Source: Paractinoplanes pyxinae (lineage in GTDB: Bacteria > Actinomycetota > Actinomycetes > Mycobacteriales > Micromonosporaceae). From it: 64,000 nt of DNA. The stretch covers positions 62,001 through 126,000 of the forward strand of contig NZ_JAPNTZ010000004.1 in assembly GCF_026626335.1 (NCBI RefSeq), in the 5' to 3' direction. The position numbers and the translations under genes are program-made. Below the pieces are notes generated by a model that worked only from the letters and a program-made list of their open reading frames with translations, had not been told where the DNA came from and searched no databases. Numbering within the stretch: position 1 is the stretch's first letter; each line of letters opens with the position of its first letter. Below, one piece after another: positions 51,423 through 62,419 of the stretch.

Positions 51423-53864
51423 TCAGCGACCGCGGTGCGGCAGCAACCGGCGCGGGCTGGCCTTGGCCAGAACGTCCCGCAGGCGGCCGCTCACGGTGAC
51501 CAGCCGGGCCGAAGCCTCGGCCAGACCGAGCCGCCAGCGCATCAGCACCGACGGCGGCATCAGAACCGCCGCCAGCCGCGTACGCCGGTTGGCCGACCGG
51601 GCCAGGCCCTTGCGCACCCGGGTCAGGGCCACGGTGAGCTCGCCGCCCTCGAGCGGCTTGCGGGCGTAGCGGGCCTTTTCCTCAGCCGTGCCGAGCAGCG
51701 TCGCCGCCGTGGCCGGCTCCTCGAGCAGCACCGCGTCGGTGATCAGCCGCTGGGCGGTGACCCGCGGCGTCTCGCTCGGGTCGATCGGGATCCGGAAGTC
51801 GACCATGGTGTCCATCAGCTCGTCCCACGCGGCGTGCGCGTCGGCCCTTGCCTTCACGGTCTCGGCCGTCACCACGATGTCGCCCGGCCCGTCCAGCGAC
51901 CGCACCTTGGGCGCCTTCGGGGCGGTGACCGCGTGCCGGTGCCGCCGCAGCAGGACCCGGCGCAGGGCCGGCACCAGCAGCAGGACGAGCAGCAGGGCGA
52001 TCAGGCCGATGATCAGGAAGGCCGTGCCGGACAGGACACCCGTCCCCGAATCGGCCGAACCGGCCGTGCTCTGGTCGCTGAAGTCCGGGCGGTCGGGCCG
52101 CTCGACGCCGCCCGCGGCCGCCGACGGGTCGGCGTCCGGCACGGCCGCCGCGCCCTCGGAAGCCGTCGAGGTCGGCTCCGGCAGGTCGACGTCGGGGGCG
52201 TAGTCGGAGCGGGCCGCGCCGGCCACGTTCGCCGCCGGGGTGGCGTCGAACGGGATCCAGCCGAAGCCCTTCAGGTAGATCTCGGTCCAGGCGTGGGCGT
52301 TGCGGTTGGTGATGACGTAGCTGTCGCCGTCCTTCTCGCCCCGGGTGAAGCCGAACGCCACCCGGGCCGGGATGCCGGCGTCGCGGGCCATCCAGGCCAG
52401 CGCGGCCGCGTACTGCTGGCAGTAGCCGACCTTGGTCTGCAGGAACGACGCGATCTCGGAGCTGTTGGCGATCGGCTGCGTCGACAGCCGGTAGGTGAAG
52501 CCGTTCTTGGTCGAGAAGTGGTCGTAGAGCGCCCGCACCTTGTCGTAGTCGCTCTGCTTGCCCGCGGTAAGCCGGGTGACCAGCGCCGACACGGTGGGGT
52601 CGTCGGGGTGGCTGGTGTTGCGCTTGACGATCGGGTCGTCGGGGTTCAGCCGCTCGGCCTGGCGCAGCATCTGGGGGGTGTACCGGGCCCGCACGTAGTC
52701 GAAGCTGAAGGCCACGTCCTTGGTCGACCGCCGGTTGGAGTAGACGACCTGCTGGTTGTCGTCGAAGAACCAGCCGTTCTCGAGCCCGTCGAGCCCGATC
52801 GTGTTCTGGTAGACCGGCAGCATGCCCTGGGCCAGCTTGTCGCTGATCTGCACCTCGGCCCGGTGCTCGGCGAACGCGCCACCCGCGGTCGACGTGCGCG
52901 GGTCGGGCAGGCCCTGCGCGATGTTCTCGCCGCTCGGGTTGGTGCTGCCGAAGCCGTTGGTGGTCAGCTGGTCGGCCACGCCGAAGCGCAGGTAGTAGGG
53001 GGTGCTCTCGTCGGTCTTGAGCCGCACCAGGTCGACCTCGTCGGCCTGGCTGAGCTGGCCGCTGAGCGAGGCGAACAGGTTGATCCGCCCGCCGGTGCCG
53101 TTGCCCGGGCCGACGCCGACACCCGAGCCGCTCTGGGTGAGCTGTGAAAGCAGCCCGCCGCTGATCGTGGGCACCAGCAGCGGCAGCAGCACGGCCGCGA
53201 CCACGCCGATGACGCCCAGGCGGCGCCCGGCCGCGGCCAGCGGCGAGGGCTCCCACACGTCGACGTCGCGGCCGTCGCCGGTGAACCGGCGGCCGAACCG
53301 GCGCACCCGGTCGATGTTGTCGCTGACCAGCAGCCACAGGAAGCCGATGGCGCCGACGATGAACGGCAGCACGGGCACGCTGTCGACGTAGACGGCGACC
53401 GGCACCGAGTAGATCGCCAGCATGGGCAGGCCGGCCAGGGCCGGCTTGCGCGCCACGACGGTCAGCAGGTCGACCGCGATGGCCACCGACCCGATCCCGA
53501 GCACCGTGACGAACAGCAGGCCGTCGCGGTCGGGCACGGGCACGCCGTACGAGCGGGTGTCCTGCCCGGCCTGGGTGAACAGGTCGGCGAAGTGGCCGAA
53601 CGTGGACGGCGTGGGGATCAGGAACTCTTCGCCGCTGGGGAAGAGCCAGGTCAGCGTCAGCAGCAGCACCACGATCATGCTGAGCGCCTGGGCCCAGGCC
53701 GGGAACCGCAGCGTGCGGGCCCCGACCGCGGCCCCGGCGATCAGGCCCACGGTGAGCAGGCACTGCATCAGCCAGGTGTAGCTGTCGAAGATCGACGAGA
53801 TGGGCGCGGCCGCGAGCAGGGTGGCCCCCGCCGCGACGAGCCCGAGACGGCGCCGGCCGCTCAT
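51423..53864 (-). CDS. Transglutaminase-like membrane protein (TgpA family)
   Basis: An 813-residue membrane protein. About seven helices fill residues 1-240. The extracytoplasmic part holds a transglutaminase core with the triad in KVGYCQQYAAALAWMARDAGIP (Cys), NRNAHAWTEIYLKGFGW (His) and FDATPA (Asp). A linker rich in Ala/Asp/Pro, a last membrane helix (FLIIGLIALLLVLLLVPAL) and a cytoplasmic DUF4129-like domain complete it. Its ATG overlaps the DUF58 stop in ATGA. With MoxR and DUF58 it forms a conserved actinobacterial operon, probably acting on cell-wall proteins or peptides. Confidence 0.92.
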   Translation of the reverse strand: MSGRRRLGLVAAGATLLAAAPISSIFDSYTWLMQCLLTVGLIAGAAVGARTLRFPAWAQALSMIVVLLLTLTWLFPSGEEFLIPTPSTFGHFADLFTQAGQDTRSYGVPVPDRDGLLFVTVLGIGSVAIAVDLLTVVARKPALAGLPMLAIYSVPVAVYVDSVPVLPFIVGAIGFLWLLVSDNIDRVRRFGRRFTGDGRDVDVWEPSPLAAAGRRLGVIGVVAAVLLPLLVPTISGGLLSQLTQSGSGVGVGPGNGTGGRINLFASLSGQLSQADEVDLVRLKTDESTPYYLRFGVADQLTTNGFGSTNPSGENIAQGLPDPRTSTAGGAFAEHRAEVQISDKLAQGMLPVYQNTIGLDGLENGWFFDDNQQVVYSNRRSTKDVAFSFDYVRARYTPQMLRQAERLNPDDPIVKRNTSHPDDPTVSALVTRLTAGKQSDYDKVRALYDHFSTKNGFTYRLSTQPIANSSEIASFLQTKVGYCQQYAAALAWMARDAGIPARVAFGFTRGEKDGDSYVITNRNAHAWTEIYLKGFGWIPFDATPAANVAGAARSDYAPDVDLPEPTSTASEGAAAVPDADPSAAAGGVERPDRPDFSDQSTAGSADSGTGVLSGTAFLIIGLIALLLVLLLVPALRRVLLRRHRHAVTAPKAPKVRSLDGPGDIVVTAETVKARADAHAAWDELMDTMVDFRIPIDPSETPRVTAQRLITDAVLLEEPATAATLLGTAEEKARYARKPLEGGELTVALTRVRKGLARSANRRTRLAAVLMPPSVLMRWRLGLAEASARLVTVSGRLRDVLAKASPRRLLPHRGR

Positions 53865-55159
53865 CGGTTCACTCCACTCACAGTCTCGGCCATGGCCGCG
53901 CGCCACGCGAAGCCGCTCGAGCCCCGCGCCGCCGCGGGCCACAGCGCGGGCAGCGTCGACCCGTGCACGACCGGCACCGAACGCCAGCCGCTGTGCACCA
54001 GGGCGAGGGCCGCCGCGGAATGCTCCCGGTCGGATTCCTGCCGCTCGCCCGGGCTCAGGTTGACCCAGGTCGAGCTGTCGATGGCGAAGCCGATGCAGGT
54101 GGCGCCGTTGCCCCGCAGCTGAGCCAGCAGCTCGGCCTCGGGCACGGTCAGCGCGCCGAAGATGCCGATCACCAGGCCGCCGTCGGAGCGGCGGCGGACC
54201 TGTTCGACCAGCACCGAGATGTCGCCGTTCTGGGCCAGCTTCACGTCGGCCAGGGTGTCCAGGATGACGCCCTCGCCGGTCGTCTCGGCGGCGTCGATGT
54301 CGACGCCGGAGCCGGTGACCATCCGCAGCTTGTAACCGGCCGCCCGCAGGTGCATCGAGATGCTGGCGGCGGCCGAGACGGCCCACTCGAAGCTGGCCGT
54401 CGGGCCCTCGCCGCGGTGGGCGTAGACCCGGGTGTCGAGCACCACGGTGGCCCGGCTCTCCCAGGGCTGCTCCTCGCGGCGGACCATCAGCTCGCCCGTG
54501 CGGGCGGTGGACCGCCAGTGCACCCGGCGCAGGTCGTCGCCGCGCCGGTACTCGCGGGTGGCGGCGTCGTCCTCGCCGTGCACGGCCACCGACCGGGCAC
54601 GGCTGTCGCCGGTGCCCGCGTACTCGCCGGCCAGCCGGACGGCCGGCAGCGTGACCACCTGGGGGATCACGGTGAGCCGGTCGACGCTGGGGAACGAGCG
54701 GGTCAGCTCGCACAGGCCGAACGGGTCGGTCAGCCGGATCACCAGCGGGCCGATCGGGTAGCGGCCGCGCACGTCGGCCCGCACCGTGTAGGCCACGCTG
54801 CTGGCCTGGTGGGCGCCGAGCCTTTCCAGCACCACGCGGGGCCGGCTGCCCAGCGCGTACGGCAGCCGGTCCTCCAGCAGCAGGGTGCCGGTGGGCAGGC
54901 GGGACATGTTCTGCAGGCGCAGGATCACCCGCGCGCTCGAGCCGACCGGGGCCCGGCCGGGGTCGAGCGAGCGGGTGCAGGCCAGCTTGTAACGACTGCG
55001 GCCCACGTACGCGGCGGCGAGCAACGGCAGCGCGGCCAGCAGGATCGCCACCCGCAGCAGGTCGCGTTCGCCCAGGATGATCGCCGAGATGCCCGCCGCG
55101 GCGGCCGCCGCCAGGAACGACCGGCCGCGCGTGGTCAGGCCGCGCAGGGCCTCCCGCAT
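53861..55159 (-). CDS. DUF58 domain protein
   Basis: A 432-residue protein. Two N-terminal hydrophobic helices (FLAAAAAAGISAIILGE, VAILLAALPLLAAAYVG) anchor a VWA-like DUF58 region with the signature REYRRGDDLRRVHWRSTARTGELMVRREE. It lies 2 bp after the MoxR gene and overlaps the transglutaminase gene. DUF58 proteins are thought to be assembled or activated by MoxR ATPases. The substrate is unknown. Confidence 0.9.
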   Translation of the reverse strand: MREALRGLTTRGRSFLAAAAAAGISAIILGERDLLRVAILLAALPLLAAAYVGRSRYKLACTRSLDPGRAPVGSSARVILRLQNMSRLPTGTLLLEDRLPYALGSRPRVVLERLGAHQASSVAYTVRADVRGRYPIGPLVIRLTDPFGLCELTRSFPSVDRLTVIPQVVTLPAVRLAGEYAGTGDSRARSVAVHGEDDAATREYRRGDDLRRVHWRSTARTGELMVRREEQPWESRATVVLDTRVYAHRGEGPTASFEWAVSAAASISMHLRAAGYKLRMVTGSGVDIDAAETTGEGVILDTLADVKLAQNGDISVLVEQVRRRSDGGLVIGIFGALTVPEAELLAQLRGNGATCIGFAIDSSTWVNLSPGERQESDREHSAAALALVHSGWRSVPVVHGSTLPALWPAAARGSSGFAWRAAMAETVSGVNR

Positions 55160-55161
55160 GC

Positions 55162-56214
<1,053 letters not shown>

Positions 56215-56485
56215 GGGCCTCCTCCAGGTATGTGTGCGCGCCCATCCTGGGGCGCGGGGGCGAAAGATCACCGAAAAGGCTGAGCGAGCCGCCCCGTCAC
56301 CACAGGTTAGCCCGATCACAGCAACTCGCCGAGGTCGGCCGCCGGGCTGATTCGACACCCGTCAACCGGACAGGTATATCGGATAGGTAAAGAATCAGAC
56401 ATCGCTCTAGTTATATTTGCCGATCAGCAACCAGAGTCAGCCATCGACGGGTCTCACAACTGGGGCCCGGTCGAGAGGGGCTGAA
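56215..56485. other. Divergent intergenic region moxR / M36 peptidase
   Basis: About 270 bp, AT-rich around 56370-56420 (TATATCGGATAGGTAAAG, TAGTTATATT). It should hold both promoters. No operator repeat was recognised. Confidence 0.4.
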
Positions 56486-59353
56486 TTGAGACCGTTATCC
56501 GTACCGTCCGCAACCCGGCGGATGGGGGCGGCAGCCGCCGGCGTCGTCCTGCTCGCGGCGCTACTGCCCGCACAGGCGCAGGCCGCACCGCTTCCCGGGG
56601 CCATCTCCGGGGCGACCGACAGCAAGTCGGACCGGCGGGCCGACTACGACTCCCGCCAGAATCTGGCCGCCGCCGCGGACGCCGCGCCGACCGCCACCCT
56701 GAGCCGCAAGGCCGTCCCGGCGCCGTCCGCGGCCGCGGTGAACACCCTGCGCGACTCCCTCGGTGTCCAGGGCATCGTCGACATCGACAAGGCGTCCGGC
56801 ACCCCGCGCCGGGTGGCGAAGCTCGACGGCTTCCTCACCGGCCCGAGCAAGCAGAAGCCGACCAAGATCGCGCTCGACTACATCAAGGCCCACCCCGAGG
56901 TCTTCGGCCTCGACGCGGCCGCCCTGGCCAGCCTCGAGCTGCGCCAGGACTACGTCGACATCGAGGGCACCCACCACCTCAGCTGGGTCCAGGTGGCCGA
57001 GGGCGTGCCGGTGTTCGGCAACGGCCTGAAGGCGCACGTCACCAAGGACGGCCGCCTGGTGCAGGTCGACGGCGCGCCGCTCAAGTCGGTGCCGTCGAGC
57101 GCCGGCGCCGCCAAGCTGACCGCCTCGGCCGCCCGCGCCGCCGCGGTCAAGGACGTCTTCGGCACGTCGGCTGCCAAGGTCACCAGGACCGAGGGCGCCA
57201 AGACCGTCTTCAGCGACAACGGCAACGTCCGGAAGGTCTGGTTCCAGACCGCGTCCGGCCCGCGCCTGGCCTGGCAGACGATCGTCGTCGACGAGGGCTA
57301 CGTGCACGTCATCGACGCCGCGTCGGGCGAGGTGCTGTACCGCAAGAGCACGATCGCCAACGACTCGGCGAGCGTGTGGAAGAACTACCCGGGCGCCGCC
57401 AAGGGCGGGCAGCAGCAGCCGGTCGACCTGACCGCCAAGGGCTGGCTGCCGGACAACGCGCGCACGCTCAGCGGCAACGTCGCCCACGTGTACTCCGACG
57501 TGAACGACAACGACCTGCCCGACGCGTCCGAAGAGGTCGGTCCGTCGGGCCTGCGCAAGTGGAACTACCCCTTCGTCGACTTCAACGACGAGGTCGGTGG
57601 CCTCTGCTCCGACGCGTACCCCTGCTCGTGGGACCCGGAGACGCCCAACTCGTGGCAGACCAACCGCAAGCAGAACGCGGTGCAGCTGTTCACGTTCCTG
57701 GGCACCTTCCACGACCACCTGAAGGCCGCGCCGATCGGCTTCACCCGGGCCGCCGGCAACTTCGAGGCCCGCGACGGCGACGCCGTGCAGGGCCAGGCCA
57801 TGGACGGCGCGAACACCGCCGACGGCCTGCCTGACCCGGCCCACGTCGACAACGCCAACATGAACACCCCGCCCGACGGCATCCCGCCCGTCATGCAGAT
57901 GTACCTGCTGACCCCGGGCCCGCAGTCGGTCGCCGCCAACACCGGCGACGAGGCCGACGTGGTGTTCCACGAGTACTCGCACGGCCTGTCGAACCGCCTG
58001 GTGGTCGACGCGGCCGGCAACTCGACGCTGAGCAACCAGCAGGGCGGCGCCATGGGCGAGGCCTGGGGCGACTTCCTGGGCTGGGACTACCTGGTGGCCA
58101 AGGGCCTCGAGAAGGACACCGCCAAGCCGGGCGAGGTGCTGGTCGGCAAGTACTGGACCGCGGGCAGCACGATCCGCAGCGAGGGTCTGGACTGCCCGGT
58201 CGGCTCGACGTCGACGGCCTGCCCGGGCAGCCCGACCGCGGGTCCCGGCGGCTACACGTACGGCGACTACGGCAAGGTCTACGGCGGCGGCCCCGAGGTG
58301 CACGCCGACGGTGAGATCTGGGCCCAGACGCTGTGGGACCTGCGCACGGCGGTCGGCAGCAACACCGCCCAGTCGCTGATCACCCGCGGCATGGAACTCT
58401 CGCCGGCCAACCCGTCCTTCCTGGACATGCGCAACTCGATCCTCGCGGCCGACCGGGTCGTCAATAACGGCAAGAACGCCAAGGCGCTCTGGAAGGTCTT
58501 CGCCAAGCGGGGCATGGGCTACTTCGCCGCCTCGATCGACGGCGACGACGCGCAGCCGGTCGAGGACTTCTCGACGCCGCCGTCGGCCAACACCCCGCGG
58601 GGCACCCTCAAGGGCAAGGCCACCGACTCGGACACCGGCGCCGCCGTGGCCGGTCTGACCGTCGCCTTCGGCGGGCACGCCTCCGGCTTCGCCGGTGACT
58701 ACCGGGCCACCACGGGCGCCGACGGCTCGTACTCGATCTCGGGGATCATCCCGGGCACGTACGCCAAGGTGTTCGCGCGTGGCGCCGGCTACGACATCGT
58801 CGTGAAGACGCTGTCGATCAACTCCGGCACCAAGACCGAGAACTGGTCGGTCCGCAAGGACTGGGCGGCCTCCTCGGGCGGCGCCGGGATCGTCAGCTTC
58901 ACCGGGCCCGACTACACGCCGTACGGCTGTGGCCCGGCGCAGTTGATCGACCAGTCGCAGATCTCGGGCTGGGGCTCGGACGTGGCGCCGGAGGGTGTCA
59001 ACGCCGTGATCCGGCTCTCGGGTGCGGTCGACGTGTCCGAGCTGATCATCAACCCGTCGGCCACCTGTGGTGACGACGAGACCGCCTCGACCGGTGGCTA
59101 CCGCGTCGAGACCTCGGTCGACGGCACGACCTGGGCGGTCGCCGCGAGCGGCGTCTTCCCGGCCGGCACCGTCACGCCCACCCCGGTCGCGCTGGCCGCG
59201 GGCACGGGCGACGGCATCCAGTTCGTCCGCTACACGATGCTGACCACGCAGGGTCAGGACGCGGGCCTCTGCCCGGCCGGCCAGCCGCCGACGGTCAGCG
59301 GCTGCGTGTTCCAGGACAGCACCGAGCTGGCGGTCTACGGACCGGCGGCGTAA
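56486..59353 (+). CDS. Secreted M36 (fungalysin) metallopeptidase
   Basis: A 955-residue extracellular zinc protease. A signal peptide ends in LLPAQAQA. A propeptide with an FTP-type inhibitory region follows (residues 80-270). The catalytic motif is DVVFHEYSHGLSNRL (HExxH) with the third ligand Glu in GGAMGEAWGDFLGWD. After the M36 domain come a carboxypeptidase-regulatory-like Ig domain (TTGADGSYSISGIIPGTY) and a C-terminal discoidin-like domain with several cysteines. I chose TTG at 56486 since GAGGGG lies 5 nt upstream; a TTG at 56417 is an alternative. A 15-bp hairpin ends the gene. Confidence 0.92.
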   Translation: MRPLSVPSATRRMGAAAAGVVLLAALLPAQAQAAPLPGAISGATDSKSDRRADYDSRQNLAAAADAAPTATLSRKAVPAPSAAAVNTLRDSLGVQGIVDIDKASGTPRRVAKLDGFLTGPSKQKPTKIALDYIKAHPEVFGLDAAALASLELRQDYVDIEGTHHLSWVQVAEGVPVFGNGLKAHVTKDGRLVQVDGAPLKSVPSSAGAAKLTASAARAAAVKDVFGTSAAKVTRTEGAKTVFSDNGNVRKVWFQTASGPRLAWQTIVVDEGYVHVIDAASGEVLYRKSTIANDSASVWKNYPGAAKGGQQQPVDLTAKGWLPDNARTLSGNVAHVYSDVNDNDLPDASEEVGPSGLRKWNYPFVDFNDEVGGLCSDAYPCSWDPETPNSWQTNRKQNAVQLFTFLGTFHDHLKAAPIGFTRAAGNFEARDGDAVQGQAMDGANTADGLPDPAHVDNANMNTPPDGIPPVMQMYLLTPGPQSVAANTGDEADVVFHEYSHGLSNRLVVDAAGNSTLSNQQGGAMGEAWGDFLGWDYLVAKGLEKDTAKPGEVLVGKYWTAGSTIRSEGLDCPVGSTSTACPGSPTAGPGGYTYGDYGKVYGGGPEVHADGEIWAQTLWDLRTAVGSNTAQSLITRGMELSPANPSFLDMRNSILAADRVVNNGKNAKALWKVFAKRGMGYFAASIDGDDAQPVEDFSTPPSANTPRGTLKGKATDSDTGAAVAGLTVAFGGHASGFAGDYRATTGADGSYSISGIIPGTYAKVFARGAGYDIVVKTLSINSGTKTENWSVRKDWAASSGGAGIVSFTGPDYTPYGCGPAQLIDQSQISGWGSDVAPEGVNAVIRLSGAVDVSELIINPSATCGDDETASTGGYRVETSVDGTTWAVAASGVFPAGTVTPTPVALAAGTGDGIQFVRYTMLTTQGQDAGLCPAGQPPTVSGCVFQDSTELAVYGPAA

Positions 59354-59364
59354 GACCTCGCTCA

Positions 59365-59400
59365 GATACCGGTCGCCGCTCCCGGGCGGCGACCGGTATC
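59365..59400 (+). terminator. Hairpin after M36 peptidase gene
   Basis: Perfect 15-bp stem GATACCGGTCGCCGC (59365-59379) / GCGGCGACCGGTATC (59386-59400), loop TCCCGG, without a U-tract. Its 3' end forms part of the -10 element of the leuS leader promoter. Confidence 0.7.
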
Positions 59401-59402
59401 AT
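59397..59402 (+). promoter_or_regulatory. -10 element for the leuS leader transcript
   Basis: TATCAT, 7 nt before the ATG of the leader peptide at 59410, so the leader ORF would be leaderless. Confidence 0.55.
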
Positions 59403-59409
59403 GCAATCC

Positions 59410-59460
59410 ATGGCTCGGCGTTTCCTGCTTCTTAGCCGGCCGTGCTGCATTCGCCGTTAA
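59410..59460 (+). CDS. Leader peptide of leuS (MARRFLLLSRPCCIRR)
   Basis: A 16-codon frame with three consecutive leucine codons (CTG CTT CTT, 59425-59433) and then two Cys codons. It lies 95 bp before leuS, starts 7 nt after TATCAT, and is followed by a stem (59439-59475) and an intrinsic terminator (59477-59501). This is the layout of ribosome-mediated attenuation: slow decoding of Leu codons would change RNA folding ahead of leucyl-tRNA synthetase. I cannot see an obvious antiterminator that pairs with the terminator arms, so the mechanism is open. Confidence 0.65.
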   Translation: MARRFLLLSRPCCIRR

Positions 59461-59475
59461 GGCGTACAGCACGGC
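59439..59475 (+). promoter_or_regulatory. Attenuator stem overlapping the end of the leader ORF
   Basis: GCCGTGCTG (59439-59447) pairs with CAGCACGGC (59467-59475), with an inner CGCC/GGCG stem (59452-59464) around the leader stop codon. A ribosome stalled on the Leu codons would cover the 5' arm. Confidence 0.65.
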
Positions 59476-59476
59476 G

Positions 59477-59501
59477 ACCCCTCCTGCGTGAGGGGTTTTT
59501 T
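59477..59501 (+). terminator. Intrinsic terminator in the leuS leader
   Basis: ACCCCTC (59477-59483) / GAGGGGT (59490-59496), 6-nt loop, then six T. It lies 53 bp before the leuS start, so it must be read through for leuS expression. Confidence 0.85.
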
Positions 59502-59554
59502 CATGCCCCAAGAAAGCCCAGCCACCTCCAGACGAGAAGACGGATGTCGAGACC

Positions 59555-62356
59555 ATGAGCGAGTCAGAGACCCCGAAGTTCCGTTACACCGCCGCGCTGG
59601 CCAACGAGATCGAGCCGCGCTGGCAGGCCTACTGGGCCGAGAACGGCACTTTCCAGGCGCCCAACCCGGCCGGTGAGCTGGCCGACCCGGCCCACCCCCG
59701 GCACGGCGCGCCCAAGCTGCACGTCCAGGACATGTTCCCGTACCCGTCGGGTGCGGGCCTGCACGTGGGTCACCCGCTCGGCTACATCGGCACCGACAGC
59801 TACACCCGCTACAAGCGGATGGCCGGCTTCAACGTGCTGCACCCGATGGGCTTCGACGCGTTCGGCCTGCCCGCCGAGCAGTACGCGGTGCAGACCGGCA
59901 CCCACCCGGCGGTCACCACGGCGGCCAACGTCGAGCGCTACAAGAACCAGCTGCGCCGCCTGGGCCTGGCCTACGACGACCGGCGCACCTTCGCCACCAC
60001 CGACCCGGACTACTACCGGTGGACGCAGTGGATCTTCCTGCAGGTCTTCAACAGCTGGTACGACCCGGCCGTGCGTAAGGCCCGCCCGATCGACAGCCTG
60101 ATCGCGGCGTACGAGGAAGGCTCCCGCATCGCGCCGGGCCGCCCGTGGGCCGAGCTGTCCCCGGTCGAGCGCCGCAAGCTGATCGACGACCACCGCCTGG
60201 CCTACGTCAGCGAGGCCCCGGTCAACTGGTGCCCCGGCCTGGGCACCGTGCTGGCCAACGAGGAGGTCACGCCGGACGGACGCAGCGAGCGCGGCAACTA
60301 CCCGGTCTTCCAGCGCAGCCTGAAGCAGTGGATGATGCGGATCACCGCGTTCGGCGACCGCCTGGTGGAGGACCTGGACACGCTGGACTGGCCCGAGCCG
60401 GTCAAGATGATGCAGCGCAACTGGATCGGCCGCTCGCGGGGCGCCCACGTCGACTTCCCGGTCGGCGACGAGACGATCACCGTCTTCACCACCCGGCCCG
60501 ACACCCTGTTCGGCGCGACCTACATGGTGCTGGCCCCCGAGCACGAGCTGGTCGACAAGATCGCGCCGGCGTCGTGGCCCGCTGACACCAACGCCAAGTG
60601 GACCGGCGGCGCCGACTCTCCGGCGGCGGCGATCACCGCGTACCGGGCGGAGGCCGCGGCCAAGACCGACGAGCAGCGCACCGAGGGCAAGGAGAAGACG
60701 GGCGTCTTCACCGGCGCCTACGCCACCAACCCGGTCAACGGGGCGAGCATCCCGGTCTTCATCGCCGACTACGTGCTGGCCGGCTACGGCACCGGCGCGA
60801 TCATGGCCGTGCCGGGGCAGGACGAGCGTGACTGGGCGTTCGCCGAGGTGTTCGAGCTGCCCATCATCCGTACGGTGCAGGCACCCGCCGATTTCGAGGG
60901 CGCGTACACCGGCGAGGGCGTGGCGATCAACAGCGACTGGCTGGACGGCAAGGGCGTCGTCGAGGCCAAGGCCGAGATGATCGCCTGGCTGGAGCAGCAC
61001 GGCCACGGCCGGGGCGCCACCACGTTCCGCCTGCGCGACTGGCTGTTCAGCCGGCAGCGCTACTGGGGCGAGCCCTTCCCGATCGTCTACGACGAGACCG
61101 GCCTGCCCGTCGCCCTGCCGGAGTCGATGCTGCCGGTCGTGCTGCCCGACGTGGACGACTTCTCACCCCGTACCTTCGACCCGGAGGACGCCGACAGCGA
61201 GCCCGAGACCCCGCTGTCGCGCAAGAAGGACTGGGTCAACGTCGAACTGGACCTGGGCGACGGGCTGAAGACGTACACCCGCGAGACCAACACCATGCCG
61301 CAGTGGGCCGGCTCCTGCTGGTACGAGCTGCGCTACCTGGACCCGCACAACGACAAGGCCCTGGTCGACCCGGACAACGAGGCCTACTGGATGGGCCCGC
61401 AGCGCGACGGCGACTGCGGCGGCGTCGACCTGTACGTCGGCGGCGTCGAGCACGCCGTGCTGCACCTGCTGTACGCCCGGTTCTGGCACAAGGTGCTGTA
61501 CGACCTGGGCCACGTCTCGTCGTTCGAGCCGTTCCGCAAGCTGTTCAACCAGGGCTACATCCAGGCCTACGCCTACCGTGACGCGCGCGGCGTCATCGTG
61601 CCGGCCGAAGAGGTCGAGGAGCTGGGCGGCCGGTACTACATCCGCAACACGGAAGAGGTCTTCCGTGAATACGGCAAGATGGGCAAGTCGCTGAAGAACG
61701 TCGTCACCCCCGACGAGATGTGCGAGCAGTACGGCGCCGACACGTTCCGGGTGTACGAGATGGCGATGGGCCCGCTGGACGTCTCCCGTCCCTGGGAGAC
61801 CCGCGCGGTCGTGGGCTCGCAGCGCTTCCTGCAGCGCGTGTGGCGCCTGGTGATCGACGAGGAGACCGGCGCCGTACGCGTGGGTGACGAGCCGCTGGAG
61901 CCGGCCGTCCGCAAGCACCTGCACCGCACCATCGCCGGCGTCCGCGAGGACCTGGACGAACTGCGCTTCAACACGGCCATCGCCAAGCTGATCGAGCTGA
62001 CGAACACGCTGACCCCGCTGCCCGCGGTCTCCCGCGAGGCCGTGGAGCCGCTGGTGCTGATGCTGTCGCCGTTCGCGCCGCACCTGGCCGAGGAGCTGTG
62101 GGGCAAGCTGGGTCACTCCGGCACGCTGGCCTACTCGGCGTTCCCGGTGGCCGACCCCGAGCAGCTGAAGGCCGAGTCGATCACCTACCCGGTGCAGGTG
62201 AACGGCAAGGTCAAGGCGCGGGTCGAGGTGTCGCCGACCGCAACCGAGGACGAGGTGCGCGAGGCGGCCCTGGCCGCGGTGGACGACGTGGTCGCCGGCC
62301 GCACCCCGAAGAAGGTCATCGTCGTGGCCGGCCGCCTGGTCAGCGTCGTCGTCTGA
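59555..62356 (+). CDS. leuS: Leucyl-tRNA synthetase
   Basis: A 933-residue class I synthetase that charges tRNA-Leu. The HIGH-type motif is in [19 protein letters not shown] and the KMSKS-type motif is [16 protein letters not shown]. The CP1 editing domain is present with [19 protein letters not shown] and [16 protein letters not shown] (editing Asp). The anticodon-binding and C-terminal domains complete the usual length. The start ATG at 59555 lies behind a leader with a Leu-rich peptide and terminator, which suggests control by charged tRNA-Leu supply. Confidence 0.97.
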   Translation: MSESETPKFRYTAALANEIEPRWQAYWAENGTFQAPNPAGELADPAHPRHGAPKLHVQDMFPYPSGAGLHVGHPLGYIGTDSYTRYKRMAGFNVLHPMGFDAFGLPAEQYAVQTGTHPAVTTAANVERYKNQLRRLGLAYDDRRTFATTDPDYYRWTQWIFLQVFNSWYDPAVRKARPIDSLIAAYEEGSRIAPGRPWAELSPVERRKLIDDHRLAYVSEAPVNWCPGLGTVLANEEVTPDGRSERGNYPVFQRSLKQWMMRITAFGDRLVEDLDTLDWPEPVKMMQRNWIGRSRGAHVDFPVGDETITVFTTRPDTLFGATYMVLAPEHELVDKIAPASWPADTNAKWTGGADSPAAAITAYRAEAAAKTDEQRTEGKEKTGVFTGAYATNPVNGASIPVFIADYVLAGYGTGAIMAVPGQDERDWAFAEVFELPIIRTVQAPADFEGAYTGEGVAINSDWLDGKGVVEAKAEMIAWLEQHGHGRGATTFRLRDWLFSRQRYWGEPFPIVYDETGLPVALPESMLPVVLPDVDDFSPRTFDPEDADSEPETPLSRKKDWVNVELDLGDGLKTYTRETNTMPQWAGSCWYELRYLDPHNDKALVDPDNEAYWMGPQRDGDCGGVDLYVGGVEHAVLHLLYARFWHKVLYDLGHVSSFEPFRKLFNQGYIQAYAYRDARGVIVPAEEVEELGGRYYIRNTEEVFREYGKMGKSLKNVVTPDEMCEQYGADTFRVYEMAMGPLDVSRPWETRAVVGSQRFLQRVWRLVIDEETGAVRVGDEPLEPAVRKHLHRTIAGVREDLDELRFNTAIAKLIELTNTLTPLPAVSREAVEPLVLMLSPFAPHLAEELWGKLGHSGTLAYSAFPVADPEQLKAESITYPVQVNGKVKARVEVSPTATEDEVREAALAAVDDVVAGRTPKKVIVVAGRLVSVVV

Positions 62357-62377
62357 CGTTTCGTCCGGGAAAGCGAA

Positions 62378-62411
62378 AACCCGCCGGCATCCGTGCCGGC
62401 GGGTTTCCTTT
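62378..62411. terminator. Bidirectional terminator between leuS and TVP38-family gene
   Basis: AACCCGCCGGCA (62378-62389) / TGCCGGCGGGTT (62394-62405), loop TCCG. TTTCCTTTT follows on the plus strand and a T-run (complement of 62376-62379) on the minus strand. Confidence 0.88.
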
Positions 62412-62419
62412 TCAGTCGG

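Noticed and set aside
59401..59554. T-box riboswitch before leuS
   Set aside because: No T-box consensus, specifier loop or antiterminator sequence; the leader peptide layout fits better.
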